Below, piece by piece: positions 34,722-43,836 of a stretch of 64,000 nt of DNA; position 1 is the stretch's first letter; each line of letters begins with the position of its first letter. Source of the stretch: Spirochaeta thermophila DSM 6578 (GTDB lineage Bacteria; Spirochaetota; Spirochaetia; Winmispirales; Winmispiraceae); contig NC_017583.1 of the NCBI RefSeq assembly GCF_000184345.1, positions 124,001 to 188,000 on the forward strand. Reading direction: 5' to 3'. Position numbers and translations under genes: made by a program. The notes below the pieces were generated by a model that was not told the DNA's origin, searched no databases, and worked only from the letters and a program-made list of their open reading frames with translations.

Positions 34722-36980
34722 GTGAAATCCCTCGTCTCCCTCATCTCGAGTCAGAGACTCAAGCAGTATCTCTTCGGACTCCCCCTCCTGGAGGAGGAGC
34801 TCCTTCGGGGTGAGCGGCTCATCAACAGGGCCAGGGTAGGGGTCACCTTGCTCCTCGGTTTAGCCCTCCTCGGGTATGTGGCGCTTCAGGGCTACGTGCT
34901 TCCAAGGGTGCATGGCTACGGTGCCGTGCTCCTTCTTCTCTCGGTGCTCCACATCATCTGGGTCGAATGGCGGATTCGAAAGAAAAAGATCGAGCACATA
35001 GGGTACATCTCGATCAGTATCGATACCGTGCTGGTCTCGGGGGCCTTCCTCGTCTTCGTGCTCAGGTTCCCCTTCGTCTCGCTCATCACCCTGCTCTACG
35101 TGATGTATTTCGGGATGATCTTCTCCTCGCTCGCACGGTACAGCCCGCTCTCGACGGTATACGCCGGTGTGTGCGGGGCGGTGGGGTTCTCGGTGGTGGG
35201 TTTCGTCCTCCGCGAGAGTGGGAGCGTGGGAGAGGGGGCGCCGTACTTCTCGTTTCTCCTGGATCCGGTGGGCATCGTGGCGGGGGGGGCCGTGCTCCTC
35301 TTCTACAGTGGTCTCGGGGCCGCGTATCTGGTGACGGTGATCGACTTCATCGCCAAGGCGGCCCGTTCCGAGATCCAGCTGAAGAAGAGCGAGGAGCGGC
35401 TCGAGGGTATCGTGCAGAACATCCCGGGGGTCATCCTCCAGCTCGAGATGAGTGTCTCGGGCAACATCTACTATACCTACATAAGCGATCAGGCCCGCGA
35501 GATCTTCGGAGAGAAGGTGGACCGGATACTCCAGAACCCCTTCGCCACCCTGCGGTTCATGCCGAAGGAGAAGCTCAGGGCCATCGTTCATACCATCCGG
35601 AACTTGGATCGGATCTCGGTGCCGTTGGGATGGGATGTGCGACTTCGGACGAGGAGGGGGTATCGCTGGTTCAGGGTCACGGTGTCGGTGACGCCCTCGG
35701 CCGAGGGGACGTTCTATCTCAACGCGATCGTCCTGGATACCGAGGAGATCCATGCCTATCAGGAGCGGCTCAAGGAGGCGAAGGAGGAGGCGGAGCGGGC
35801 CGACAGGGCGAAGAGCGCCTTCCTCGCCACGATGAGCCACGAGCTCCGTACGCCTCTCAACGGGATCATAGGGATGAGCGAGCTGCTCATGTCGAGCGGG
35901 CTTTCGGGCGAGCTGGTCGAGTATGCGCGCACCATCCAGACCGCGGGTGAGAACTTGTTGGCCCTCATCAACGATATCCTCGATGTTTCGCAGCTCGAGT
36001 CCGGGAAGCTCAAGGTGGAACGACGGCCGTGCGATCTCAAGGCCGTGCTCCTCCACGTATACAAGACGCTCTATCCTCAGACCATCCACAAGAGCCTCAG
36101 GTTCGTGCTGGAGGTGGCTTCCGAGGTTCCGGCGGTGGTGGTCTCGGACGAGGCGCGGCTCTCCCAGGTGCTCTTCAACCTGGTGGGGAACGCCATCAAG
36201 TTCACGAGTCGGGGGGAGGTGGTGCTGCGGGTGTGGATGGAGGAGGCGGAAGAGGGTCGGGCGAAGATCGTCTTCCAGGTGCGGGATACGGGGATCGGGA
36301 TCCCCAGGGAGGAGCTCCCCCGGGTGTTCGAGCGGTTCCACCAGGTGGATCAGGGTGTCACGCGCCGTTTCCAGGGCTCGGGGCTGGGGTTGTCGATCGC
36401 CAGGGATCTGGTGGAGCTCATGGGGGGGAGGATCGAGGTGGAGAGCGAGGAGGGGAAGGGGTCGTGTTTCACGGTGAGGATTCCTTTCCAGGTGCCGGTG
36501 TCCTCCGCCCGGGTCCTCCCGTTCGTGAGGGATGGGCTCGAGGAAAAGGTGGAGTGGCGGGGGAGTCTGGGGGAGGAGGTGGTGGAGGACGAGGAGCCGG
36601 GTGGGTTCTGGGTGCTCGTGGCCGACGACAACGAGGCGAACAGGGTCCTCCTCCACAGGATGTTCTCGCGGATGGGTGGACGGGTGGTGACGGTGGAGAA
36701 CGGGAAGGAGGCGGTGGAGCGGGTGCGGGAGCGATCGTTCGACCTGGTGGTGCTCGACTACCACATGCCGGTCATGGACGGGGTGACGGCCGCAGGGGTG
36801 ATGCGTCGGGAGGGGTCGGTGGGGGAGGGGGTGCTCGTGGTGCTCACGGGTCAGGCGCTCGCGGAGGACAAGGAGTTCTTCATGAGGGAAGCGTTCGACG
36901 ATATGCTGCTCAAGCCGGTGCGCCTGGAGGATCTCAGGCGGCTGGTGGAGAGGTGGGTGAAGGGGAGGAAGCGGACGTGA
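34722..36980 (+). CDS. Hybrid sensor histidine kinase with receiver domain
   Basis: 752 residues, GTG start without a properly spaced ribosome site. Order: six or so TM helices (about 40-215), a PAS-like domain (about 220-350), a coiled linker, HisKA with H373 in SHELRTPLNGIIGMSELL, HATPase with NLVGNAIKFTSRGE, DTGIGIP and GSGLGLSIARDLVELMGG, then a receiver domain with D679 in VVLDYHMPVMDG and Lys in LLKPVRLEDL. The multi-helix sensor probably detects a membrane or small-molecule cue. No partner with HPt or an output domain is adjacent. radA follows after 10 nt. Confidence 0.93.
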   Translation: MKSLVSLISSQRLKQYLFGLPLLEEELLRGERLINRARVGVTLLLGLALLGYVALQGYVLPRVHGYGAVLLLLSVLHIIWVEWRIRKKKIEHIGYISISIDTVLVSGAFLVFVLRFPFVSLITLLYVMYFGMIFSSLARYSPLSTVYAGVCGAVGFSVVGFVLRESGSVGEGAPYFSFLLDPVGIVAGGAVLLFYSGLGAAYLVTVIDFIAKAARSEIQLKKSEERLEGIVQNIPGVILQLEMSVSGNIYYTYISDQAREIFGEKVDRILQNPFATLRFMPKEKLRAIVHTIRNLDRISVPLGWDVRLRTRRGYRWFRVTVSVTPSAEGTFYLNAIVLDTEEIHAYQERLKEAKEEAERADRAKSAFLATMSHELRTPLNGIIGMSELLMSSGLSGELVEYARTIQTAGENLLALINDILDVSQLESGKLKVERRPCDLKAVLLHVYKTLYPQTIHKSLRFVLEVASEVPAVVVSDEARLSQVLFNLVGNAIKFTSRGEVVLRVWMEEAEEGRAKIVFQVRDTGIGIPREELPRVFERFHQVDQGVTRRFQGSGLGLSIARDLVELMGGRIEVESEEGKGSCFTVRIPFQVPVSSARVLPFVRDGLEEKVEWRGSLGEEVVEDEEPGGFWVLVADDNEANRVLLHRMFSRMGGRVVTVENGKEAVERVRERSFDLVVLDYHMPVMDGVTAAGVMRREGSVGEGVLVVLTGQALAEDKEFFMREAFDDMLLKPVRLEDLRRLVERWVKGRKRT

Positions 36981-36990
36981 GGGGGGTGGT

Positions 36991-38334
36991 ATGGGCAAGG
37001 GGGTGAAGTCGAGGTTCGTGTGCACGGAGTGCGGGTACGAGGTGTCGAAGTGGGTGGGGAAGTGTCCGGGGTGCGGTGCGTGGAACAGCATGGTGGAGCA
37101 GGTGCGGGGTGGGGAAAGGGAACGGGGGGAGCGGAGGGGAGGATCGGGTGTGGTGTGGCTCCCGGAGGTGGTGGCGCAGGGTGAGGAGCGGATCGTGACG
37201 GGGGTGGGGGAGTTCGACAGGGTGCTGGGGGGTGGGTTGGTACGGGGTTCGGTGGTGCTGGTGGGGGGGGAGCCGGGGATCGGCAAGTCCACGCTCGTGC
37301 TCCAGGTGGCGGCGCGTCTCGCAGGGGGGGTGAAGGTGGTGTACGCGGCGGGGGAGGAGTCGGTGGGGCAGGTGGCGGCGCGGGCGGCGCGGCTGGGGTG
37401 CGGGAAGGCCGAGGTGGAGCTTGCGGCGGAGACGCAGGTGGAGAGCCTCGAGGCGCTCCTCAGGCAGCGGAGGGCGGACGTGGTGGTGGTGGACTCGTTG
37501 CAGATGCTCTACTCGCCGCAGATGGGGAGCGCACCGGGCACGGTGAACCAGCTCAAGTTCTGCGCCTACGAGCTCGCGCAGTGGGCGAGGGAGCAGGGGG
37601 GGGTGGTGCTGCTGGTGGCGCACGTGACCAAGGAGGGGGTGATCGCAGGGCCCAAGCAGGTGGAGCACATGGTGGACACGGTGCTCTACGTGGAGGCGGC
37701 CGAACACAACCTTCGTATCCTCAGGGGGGTGAAGAACAGGTTCGGATCGGTGGATGAGATAGGGGTGTTCGAGATGACGGGGAAGGGGTTGGTGGAGGTG
37801 GCGGAGGTGAGCAGGCTCTTCCTGGTGCAGCGGGAAGGCGGGGTGCCGCCTGGGGTGGTGGTGGCGCCGGTGGTGGAGGGGTCGAGGGCCTTCCTGGTGG
37901 AGATACAGGCCCTCACGGTGCCGGCGAAGTCGGGGGTCTCGCGGGTCTATGCGGGGAGCATCGAGCCGGCTCGGGTTTCCCGGGTGGCGGCGGTGCTGGA
38001 GAAGCACGTGGGGGTCCAGTTCGGAAGTCAGGATCTGTACGTGAATGTGGCGGGGGGGCTTCGGGTGCAGGAGGTGGGGGTGGAACTGCCGCTCGCCATG
38101 GCCCTCTACTCGGCGCGCACCGGGCTCGCGGTGCCGGCCGGCCTGGTGGTGGTGGGGGAGCTGTCGCTCGCAGGGGAGGTGAGGGCGGTGCGGGACCTGC
38201 GCAGGCGGGTGCGGACCGCGAGGGAGCTGGGCTTCGAGCGGGTGGTGAGTCCGCCGGGTGACGGAGCGGACCCCCTCCTGGTGGTGAGGAACGTGAAGGA
38301 GGCGGTGCGGGCGGTGTTCGGGGCAGGGGGGTGA
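36991..38334 (+). CDS. radA: DNA repair protein RadA (Sms)
   Basis: Branch-migration/recombination ATPase, 447 residues. N-terminal zinc finger C11-X2-C14...C25-X2-C28, Walker A GGEPGIGKST (about 91-100), Walker B VVVVDSLQM, the RadA signature KNRFGS beginning at K248, and a C-terminal Lon-like domain (VNVAGGLRV...LPLAMALYSA). The coding strand is very G-rich. It ends 4 nt from the end of the convergent thiC. Confidence 0.96.
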   Translation: MGKGVKSRFVCTECGYEVSKWVGKCPGCGAWNSMVEQVRGGERERGERRGGSGVVWLPEVVAQGEERIVTGVGEFDRVLGGGLVRGSVVLVGGEPGIGKSTLVLQVAARLAGGVKVVYAAGEESVGQVAARAARLGCGKAEVELAAETQVESLEALLRQRRADVVVVDSLQMLYSPQMGSAPGTVNQLKFCAYELAQWAREQGGVVLLVAHVTKEGVIAGPKQVEHMVDTVLYVEAAEHNLRILRGVKNRFGSVDEIGVFEMTGKGLVEVAEVSRLFLVQREGGVPPGVVVAPVVEGSRAFLVEIQALTVPAKSGVSRVYAGSIEPARVSRVAAVLEKHVGVQFGSQDLYVNVAGGLRVQEVGVELPLAMALYSARTGLAVPAGLVVVGELSLAGEVRAVRDLRRRVRTARELGFERVVSPPGDGADPLLVVRNVKEAVRAVFGAGG

Positions 38335-38338
38335 GGGA

Positions 38339-39613
38339 TCAGGGGTGGGGGGCCGCCTCCTGCATGCGCTTGATCGAGCACATCCTCCCGCACATGGTGC
38401 ACACACGGGGATCCCCGGGCACCGACTCGGCCCGCATCCTGGAGGGCTTTTCCGGATCGAGGGCCTCCTCCATCATGGCATCCCAGTCGAGCCTTCCCCG
38501 CGCCTCGCTCATGCACCTGTCCCATGCCTCTGCCCCGGGGATGCCCTTGGCGAGGTCGGCGGCGTGGGCTGCGATCCGGGCCGCGATGATCCCCTCGCGC
38601 ACGTCCTCGAGGGTGGGAAGCCTCACGTGTTCGGCAGGGGTCACGTAGCAGAGGAAGTCGGCGCCGAACCAGGCGGCGAGGGCTCCCCCTATGGCCGAGG
38701 TGATGTGGTCGTAACCCGGAGCCACGTCGGTGACCACGGGACCGAGCACGTAGAAGGGAGCGCCGTGACAGAGCTTCTTCTGGAGGAGGACGTTCGCCTC
38801 TATCTCGGGGAGTCGCATGTGCCCCGGTCCTTCCACCATCACCTGTACGCCGGCCTTCCGCGCCCGCTTCACGAGTCTCCCCAGGGTGATGAGTTCCTGG
38901 ATCTGGAGGCTGTCGGTCGCGTCATGGACCGCCCCGGGCCTGCATGCGTCGCCCAGGCTGATGGTCACGTCGTACTCCCTGCAGATCTCGAGCACCCGAT
39001 CGAAGCAGGCGTAGAAGGGATTCTCCTCCCCCGTCTTCCTCATCCATTCCGCGATGAGGGAACCACCGCGGGAGACCACGGGCATGATCCGCTCCCCCTC
39101 TTCCAGGAGATCGAGGCACTCCCGGGTGATGCCTGCGTGGAGGGTGACGAAGTCCACACCATCCTCGGCGTGGCGCGCGAGCATGGAGAGGAAATCGTCG
39201 GCGGTGAGGTCCTCGAGACTCTTGCCCATGCCCTCCGCGTCATAGACCGGGACCGTTCCCACGGGAAGCCTGGTTCGGGCGATGAGCGCCTTCCTGAACG
39301 GTCGCGTGTCCCCCTCGCAGCTCAGATCCATGAGTGCGTTCGCTCCCATCCGTTCGGCGAGTTCTGCCTTGGCGAACTCCACCTCGTGGTTCCGACAGTC
39401 GGGGGATATGCCGAGGTTCACGTTCACCTTGGTGCGCAGTCCCCTCCCTATTCCACAGGCCGAAACCCCGCTATGGTTCCTGTTGGCGGGGATCACCGCC
39501 GCGCCCTCGGCCACCAGGGCCCGGATCTCCTCAGGGGCGCGCCCCTCGTTGCGCGCCACCTCCTCCATCTCTGGGGTGATGATGCCCTTCCGGGCCGCTT
39601 CAAGCTGGGTCAT
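38339..39613 (-). CDS. thiC: Phosphomethylpyrimidine synthase ThiC (short form)
   Basis: Radical-SAM enzyme that turns aminoimidazole ribotide into HMP phosphate for thiamine. 424 residues, the short form that lacks the long N-terminal domain of the E. coli type. Has [56 protein letters not shown] and [25 protein letters not shown]. The C-terminal cluster ligands are C405-X2-C408-X3-C412 (CTMCGRMC), one residue shorter than the CX2CX4C of E. coli ThiC. ATGA overlap with the upstream gene. Last gene of the thi operon. Confidence 0.95.
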   Translation of the reverse strand: MTQLEAARKGIITPEMEEVARNEGRAPEEIRALVAEGAAVIPANRNHSGVSACGIGRGLRTKVNVNLGISPDCRNHEVEFAKAELAERMGANALMDLSCEGDTRPFRKALIARTRLPVGTVPVYDAEGMGKSLEDLTADDFLSMLARHAEDGVDFVTLHAGITRECLDLLEEGERIMPVVSRGGSLIAEWMRKTGEENPFYACFDRVLEICREYDVTISLGDACRPGAVHDATDSLQIQELITLGRLVKRARKAGVQVMVEGPGHMRLPEIEANVLLQKKLCHGAPFYVLGPVVTDVAPGYDHITSAIGGALAAWFGADFLCYVTPAEHVRLPTLEDVREGIIAARIAAHAADLAKGIPGAEAWDRCMSEARGRLDWDAMMEEALDPEKPSRMRAESVPGDPRVCTMCGRMCSIKRMQEAAPHP

Positions 39614-40761
39614 GGTTCCTCCTCTCCTGTAGGTCGTGTCTGATCGGTAGGCGCCTCCTGTCTGGCGAGCACCGCCTCCCACTCCTTCACCCACCTCGGC
39701 TCAGGGCCCCTCTCCCTCCACCCCTCCACCCTCTCCCGCACCCTCCGCACCTTCCCCCTCACATCCTCCGCCCCCACGATCTCCGTCACCATGGCCACGC
39801 ACCGCGCCCCCAGCTCGCACACCGCATCCAGGTTGTGCTCCTTTATCCCGCCTATCGCCACCCAGGGGATCCTCACCTCCCTGCTCGCGTAGGCCACGTA
39901 CTCCAGGCCCACCGGGGCGCACACATCCTTCTTCGTACTGGTGGGGAAGACCGGCCCCACCCCGATGTAGTCCACCACCCCCCGCTCCACCGCCTCCTGC
40001 GCCTGGGCAGGCCCGTGCGTGGAGAGCCCCACCACCATCCCCGGCCCCACCACCCTCCGCACCTCCTCCACCGGCCAGTCGTCCTGTCCCACGTGCACCC
40101 CGTCCGCCTCCACCATGAGGGCCAGCTCCACGTGGTCGTTCACCACAAAGAGCGCGCCGTACTCCCGGCAGAGCTCCCTGATCGCCCGCGCTTCCTCGTA
40201 CATCGCCCGGTACGACTTCTCCTTCTCCCGGTACTGCACGATCCGCGCCCCCCCCTCGAGCGCCTCCCTCATCACACGCAGGTTCCCCCTCCCCCGCGAG
40301 TACTCCTCCGCCGTGATCGCGTACACCCCCCCGTCGAAGGCCCTCGCCACCCGCACCCGCCTGAGCCACCCCGCGAGCCGCCCCTCCACCTCGTACACCC
40401 CGTACCGCACCTCCTCGCACACCCCCGCCTTCCGCTCCAGCCCCATGCTCCGCAGCGCCTCCTCCATGCTCCGCAGCGCCTCCTCCACCCTCGCACAGTT
40501 CCCCCGCACCAGCCCCTCGAGCCCCTCCCTCCCATCCCCCCGCACCCCCATCCCCTTCCCCACATCCCCCTCCACATCCCTCGCCCCTGCCATGAGCCCC
40601 TCCCGCTCCCGCAGCACCCCCCTCACCCGGTGCCGCATCCCCTTGAGCCGTTCCGCGAGCGGCCCGTCGTTCCACACGAACCGCGCCACATCCTCCAGCA
40701 CCCGAAGCCCCTCGGCCGCTCTGTTCCAGTTCGCATCGAGCATCCGGTAGAGCCCCCTCAT
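39610..40761 (-). CDS. thiE: ThiD2-ThiE fusion: HMP-P kinase-type domain plus thiamine-phosphate synthase
   Basis: 383 residues. The N-terminal part (about 1-150) opens [23 protein letters not shown], the hallmark of the ThiD2 domain, which I recall as a monofunctional HMP-P kinase often fused to ThiE. The C-terminal part (about 165-365) is a ThiE barrel: [45 protein letters not shown] and [14 protein letters not shown]. This would give both activation and coupling of the pyrimidine in one chain and would explain why no thiD is in the operon. A 21-nt tandem duplication repeats EEALRSM within the ThiD2 part. GGGAGG box and ATGA overlap at the start. Confidence 0.88.
   Translation of the reverse strand: MRGLYRMLDANWNRAAEGLRVLEDVARFVWNDGPLAERLKGMRHRVRGVLREREGLMAGARDVEGDVGKGMGVRGDGREGLEGLVRGNCARVEEALRSMEEALRSMGLERKAGVCEEVRYGVYEVEGRLAGWLRRVRVARAFDGGVYAITAEEYSRGRGNLRVMREALEGGARIVQYREKEKSYRAMYEEARAIRELCREYGALFVVNDHVELALMVEADGVHVGQDDWPVEEVRRVVGPGMVVGLSTHGPAQAQEAVERGVVDYIGVGPVFPTSTKKDVCAPVGLEYVAYASREVRIPWVAIGGIKEHNLDAVCELGARCVAMVTEIVGAEDVRGKVRRVRERVEGWRERGPEPRWVKEWEAVLARQEAPTDQTRPTGEEEP
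40444..40485. repeat. Exact 21-nt tandem duplication inside the ThiD2 domain
   Basis: Two identical 21-nt units (40444-40464 and 40465-40485) encode EEALRSM twice in frame. It lengthens a helix by two turns; it looks recent because no base differs. Confidence 0.9.
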
Positions 40762-41462
40762 ACATCCTCCCACAACCTCGTATGGCCGAGCACGAACGAA
40801 ACCACCGCATCCGCCTCCATGGACGCCGCAACCCACACCCGTGGGGCCAGCGGCGGCACCCCTTCCCCCACCTCGCGCACCCCGTCGCCCACCACCACCC
40901 ATCCCTCCCCCACCTCGCGCACCCGCACCTCATCCGCCGCCCCCCAGCCCGCCACCCCCGAGGCGCTCACCAGCAGGTACGGCGCCCACACCCTCCCCCG
41001 CGGGCCTCCCTCTGCCTCCTGCCGCCTGCGCACCTCCTCGGCCACCATCCGCTTCACCTCAGCCCTGTCCACCGCCTCCACCAGGACCTCGCACCCCCTG
41101 AAGACCCGCTCCAGATCCTCCGCCGATCGCACCTCCAGCCGGTGACCCTCCACCTCCACCTCGGGATTGATCCGCCTGAGGTTCTCCCCCAGCGCCTCCA
41201 CCTTGGTCCGCCCCACCTGATCGACGAAGTAGAACTGCCGGTTGAGGTTGGAGGCCTCCACCACATCCGGATCTACCACCACCAGGTGCCGCACCCCGGT
41301 CCGGACCAACGCCTGCGCCGCCATGGACCCCAGCCCTCCCGCCCCCAGGATCCCCACCCGCACCCTCGCGAGCACCCCCCGCTCCCGGGGCCCCAGATAC
41401 CGGGAGAGCCCCTCCTCGAAGACCCGAGCCGCCGGTTCACCCACCGTCCCCTCCTTCCTCAT
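40758..41462 (-). CDS. thiF: ThiF-family ThiS adenylyltransferase
   Basis: Adenylates the C-terminal glycine of ThiS before sulfur transfer. 234 residues. E1-like fold with VRVGILGAGGLGSMAAQALVRTGVRHLVVVD (ATP loop), NLNRQFYF and VEAVDRAEVK. No CxxC zinc pair is visible, which fits the shorter ThiF type found in anaerobes. The ATG at 41462 overlaps the thiH stop. Confidence 0.88.
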   Translation of the reverse strand: MRKEGTVGEPAARVFEEGLSRYLGPRERGVLARVRVGILGAGGLGSMAAQALVRTGVRHLVVVDPDVVEASNLNRQFYFVDQVGRTKVEALGENLRRINPEVEVEGHRLEVRSAEDLERVFRGCEVLVEAVDRAEVKRMVAEEVRRRQEAEGGPRGRVWAPYLLVSASGVAGWGAADEVRVREVGEGWVVVGDGVREVGEGVPPLAPRVWVAASMEADAVVSFVLGHTRLWEDV

Positions 41463-42586
41463 CGCCCACCTCCTACCCCCGCGAGCCCCTCCACCCAGTT
41501 CTGGAAGACCGGCTGGAACCCCCGCGCCCTGATCGCCTCGCACACTTCCCGGACCCCGCGGGTGTCGGCCACCTCGAACTGCCCCTCCTCTGCGCGCGTC
41601 GCATGCCCACCCACCGCCGTCACCGAGGCCGCCGACATCCTCGTCACCCCCAGCCCGATGAGGTGATCCCGCACGAAGGCCCGCTCCCGCGTCGAGAGCG
41701 AGATCCCGCAGTGGGGGGAAAAGAGCCTATGGGCGAGCACCGCCTGCACCAGATCTCGCTCGCCCGCAGGATGCGGAGCGGTGAACCCGCCCACGCACGG
41801 CCGGAGCCGCGGCAGTGAGACCCCCACCTCCACCTCGGGGAACGCCCGCGAAAGGTACCTCGCATGGAGGGCCGTGAAGAAGGTCTCCCTGCGCCATTCC
41901 CCAAGCCCGAGCAGGGCCCCCACCGTGATCGCCCGTATCCCGGCCCGCGCGGCCCGCTCGGGGGCGAGGAGCCGGTATGCGTAGTCGGCCTTGGGTCCAC
42001 CCGGATGGAAGCGGGGATACTCCTCGGGGTGATACACCTCCTGGTAGAGGGTGAGGTAGTCCACCCCGGCCCGGACGAGCCTCCGGTACTCATCCTCTTC
42101 GAGGGGGTAGATCTCGATCCCCACCGAGGGGAAGAACCGCGTGAGGATCCGTATCCCCTCCTCGATGTAGGAGATCGGGCTGCGACGCCGGTCCTCCCCC
42201 GTGAGGAGTAGGACATCCCTGAACCCCCGGCGGGCGATGGCCTCGGCCTCCTGCTCGATCTCCTCGAATGAGAGCCGCCTCCTCTGTACCGGGGCACCGG
42301 CGTGGAACCCACAGTACACACACCGGTTCACGCAGTAGTTGCTCACGTAGAGCGGGGTATAGAGCGAGATCACCCGGCCGAAGTGCTGGACAGTCAAGCG
42401 GTGTGCCTTCCGGGCCATCTCCTCAATGAACGGTACTGCAGCAGGAGAGAGGAGCACGAGCAGGTCATGAGGCGAGAGCCCTCCCTCCTTTGCGAGCACT
42501 GCTTCCACATGGGTGGGCCTCACCGAGGCGAAAAACCCCTCAAAGTCGAATCTCTTCCACTCTTCGATTACCGCACGCACGCTCAT
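41459..42586 (-). CDS. thiH: 2-iminoacetate synthase ThiH (radical SAM)
   Basis: Cleaves tyrosine to dehydroglycine for thiazole formation. 375 residues. Cluster motif C85-X3-C89-X2-C92 in [10 protein letters not shown], the ThiH segments [11 protein letters not shown] and [13 protein letters not shown] followed by [14 protein letters not shown], and [10 protein letters not shown]. The use of ThiH rather than the oxygen-dependent ThiO fits an anaerobic organism. ATGA overlap with thiG. Confidence 0.94.
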   Translation of the reverse strand: MSVRAVIEEWKRFDFEGFFASVRPTHVEAVLAKEGGLSPHDLLVLLSPAAVPFIEEMARKAHRLTVQHFGRVISLYTPLYVSNYCVNRCVYCGFHAGAPVQRRRLSFEEIEQEAEAIARRGFRDVLLLTGEDRRRSPISYIEEGIRILTRFFPSVGIEIYPLEEDEYRRLVRAGVDYLTLYQEVYHPEEYPRFHPGGPKADYAYRLLAPERAARAGIRAITVGALLGLGEWRRETFFTALHARYLSRAFPEVEVGVSLPRLRPCVGGFTAPHPAGERDLVQAVLAHRLFSPHCGISLSTRERAFVRDHLIGLGVTRMSAASVTAVGGHATRAEEGQFEVADTRGVREVCEAIRARGFQPVFQNWVEGLAGVGGGR

Positions 42587-43368
42587 GTGCCCTGCTCCAG
42601 CTCAGCCAGAAACCCGGTGAGCGGTGAGGATGCCTCTGCATACTCCCGCACGGGTCCGAGCCCTGCGAGGAAGGCCCTGCGTCCCGCCTCCACCGCAAGG
42701 GCAAAGGCCCGCGCCATACCCACCGGATCCCCTGCGGTGGCGACGGCCGTGTTCACCAGCACCGCCGCACACCCCATCTCCATGGCCGCCGCCGCCTCCG
42801 ACGGCCTCCCGATCCCCGCATCCACGATGATGGGCACCTCCAGCTCCTCCACCAGCATCCGGATGAGCTCGGCGGTCTTGAGCCCCCTGTTGCTCCCTAT
42901 GGGCGCACCGAGGGGCATCACCGCCGCCGCCCCTGCATCCTGGAGCTTCCGCCCGATGACCAGGTCGGGGAGCACGTAGGGAAGCACCACGAACCCCTCC
43001 TTCACCAGGATCTCGGTGGCCCGGAGCGTCTCCTGATTGTCGGGCATGAGGTAGACCTGATCCGGCACGATCTCGATCTTCACCCAGTTCCCGCACCCTG
43101 CAGCACGAGCGAGCCGGGCGATCCGCACCGCCTCCTCTGCACACCGTGCGCCCGAGGTGTTGGGCATCACCACCACACCCTCGGGGATGTAGGAGAGCAC
43201 ATTGTCTTCGGGGTTCGCCAGGTTCACACGCCGCAGGGCCACGGTCACCACCTGGGCCTTGCTCTCGGCGATGACCCGCGGGATGAGATGCCGGTCGGGG
43301 AACTTGCCGGTACCCAGCACGAGCCTGCTCTCGAGGCTGGTGCCGCCTATGACGAGGGAATCGTTCAT
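42583..43368 (-). CDS. thiG: Thiazole synthase ThiG
   Basis: Condenses DXP, dehydroglycine and ThiS-thiocarboxylate into the thiazole phosphate. 261 residues, TIM barrel with [17 protein letters not shown]-like [20 protein letters not shown] with the Schiff-base Lys, DDPVLA-like [31 protein letters not shown] and [12 protein letters not shown]. Start ATG 43368 shares one base with the thiS stop (TGATG). Confidence 0.95.
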   Translation of the reverse strand: MNDSLVIGGTSLESRLVLGTGKFPDRHLIPRVIAESKAQVVTVALRRVNLANPEDNVLSYIPEGVVVMPNTSGARCAEEAVRIARLARAAGCGNWVKIEIVPDQVYLMPDNQETLRATEILVKEGFVVLPYVLPDLVIGRKLQDAGAAAVMPLGAPIGSNRGLKTAELIRMLVEELEVPIIVDAGIGRPSEAAAAMEMGCAAVLVNTAVATAGDPVGMARAFALAVEAGRRAFLAGLGPVREYAEASSPLTGFLAELEQGT

Positions 43369-43565
43369 CAACCACCTCCCACGAACGAAACGATCTCAAC
43401 CCGCGCCCCCTCGGAGAGTGGGGTGCGCTCGAATTCCTCTCGGGGGACGATCCTGCCCTCGAGTTCCACGACCACGCGTTCAGGGAGGATCCCTCTCTCC
43501 TCGAGCAGACCTCCCACCGTGGTGGCTCCGGTCTCGAGCCACTCTCCGTTCACGATGAGCCTCAT
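43368..43565 (-). CDS. thiS: Sulfur carrier protein ThiS
   Basis: 65-residue ubiquitin-fold carrier. [17 protein letters not shown] at the start and EIVSFVGGG at the end; the C-terminal Gly-Gly is the site of thiocarboxylate formation, here preceded by one extra Gly. An AGGAGG box precedes the ATG. First coding gene after the riboswitch leader. Confidence 0.93.
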   Translation of the reverse strand: MRLIVNGEWLETGATTVGGLLEERGILPERVVVELEGRIVPREEFERTPLSEGARVEIVSFVGGG

Positions 43566-43604
43566 GTGCGCCTCCTGACGGTGCAGGGGAAAGGGGGAGG
43601 GAAA

Positions 43605-43632
43605 GAAAAAAGGCATACCGTAGGGTATGCCT
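43605..43632 (-). terminator. Riboswitch-controlled intrinsic terminator in the thi leader
   Basis: Minus strand: AGGCATACC, CTAC, GGTATGCCT followed by a T run. It lies between the TPP aptamer and thiS. The stem-loop includes CCCTACGGT, an exact complement of ACCGTAGGG in the aptamer 3' end, so formation of this hairpin can be switched. Confidence 0.9.
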
Positions 43633-43684
43633 GCTTCTGGTCGAAGGACGTCCGCGTACTCGAGTGCGCGGTCATACTCCGGCC

Positions 43685-43777
43685 GAAGTTCCCTACGGTG
43701 GGATTACCCACGTCAGGTTCGAAGGGTAAGGGCACCGCCCTTTCTCAGCCCGGCCTCATGCCGAGCACCCCCACTTC
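43685..43777 (-). promoter_or_regulatory. TPP riboswitch (Thi box)
   Basis: Minus strand leader with the conserved features in order: GGGGTGCTCGG, GGCTGAGAA, ACCCTTCGAACCTGA, TGGGTAAT and CGTAGGGAA. P1 pairs 43773-43777 with 43685-43689 (GAAGT/ACTTC). It should sense thiamine pyrophosphate and lower expression of the downstream thi genes by favouring the terminator at 43605-43632. Confidence 0.95.
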
Positions 43778-43807
43778 AGCCCTGCACTCTCAAAGATCGT
43801 TACACAA

Positions 43808-43836
43808 AGTATACACCCGCCTCACTCATCTGTCCA
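43808..43836 (-). promoter_or_regulatory. Promoter of the thi operon
   Basis: TGGACA, 17-nt spacer, TATACT on the minus strand, with +1 near 43801, about 24 nt before the aptamer. The -35 overlaps the last codons of serA, and no terminator separates the two operons, so some read-through from serA is likely. Confidence 0.65.

Noticed and set aside
34860-37292. 810-codon minus-strand frame across the hybrid kinase and the start of radA
   Set aside because: His/Pro/Leu-rich shadow of two well-supported plus-strand genes; no domain and no ribosome site.
43605-43632. Terminator of serA
   Set aside because: It lies downstream of a separate thi promoter and the TPP aptamer and shares a 9-nt switch sequence with the aptamer, so it belongs to the thi leader.
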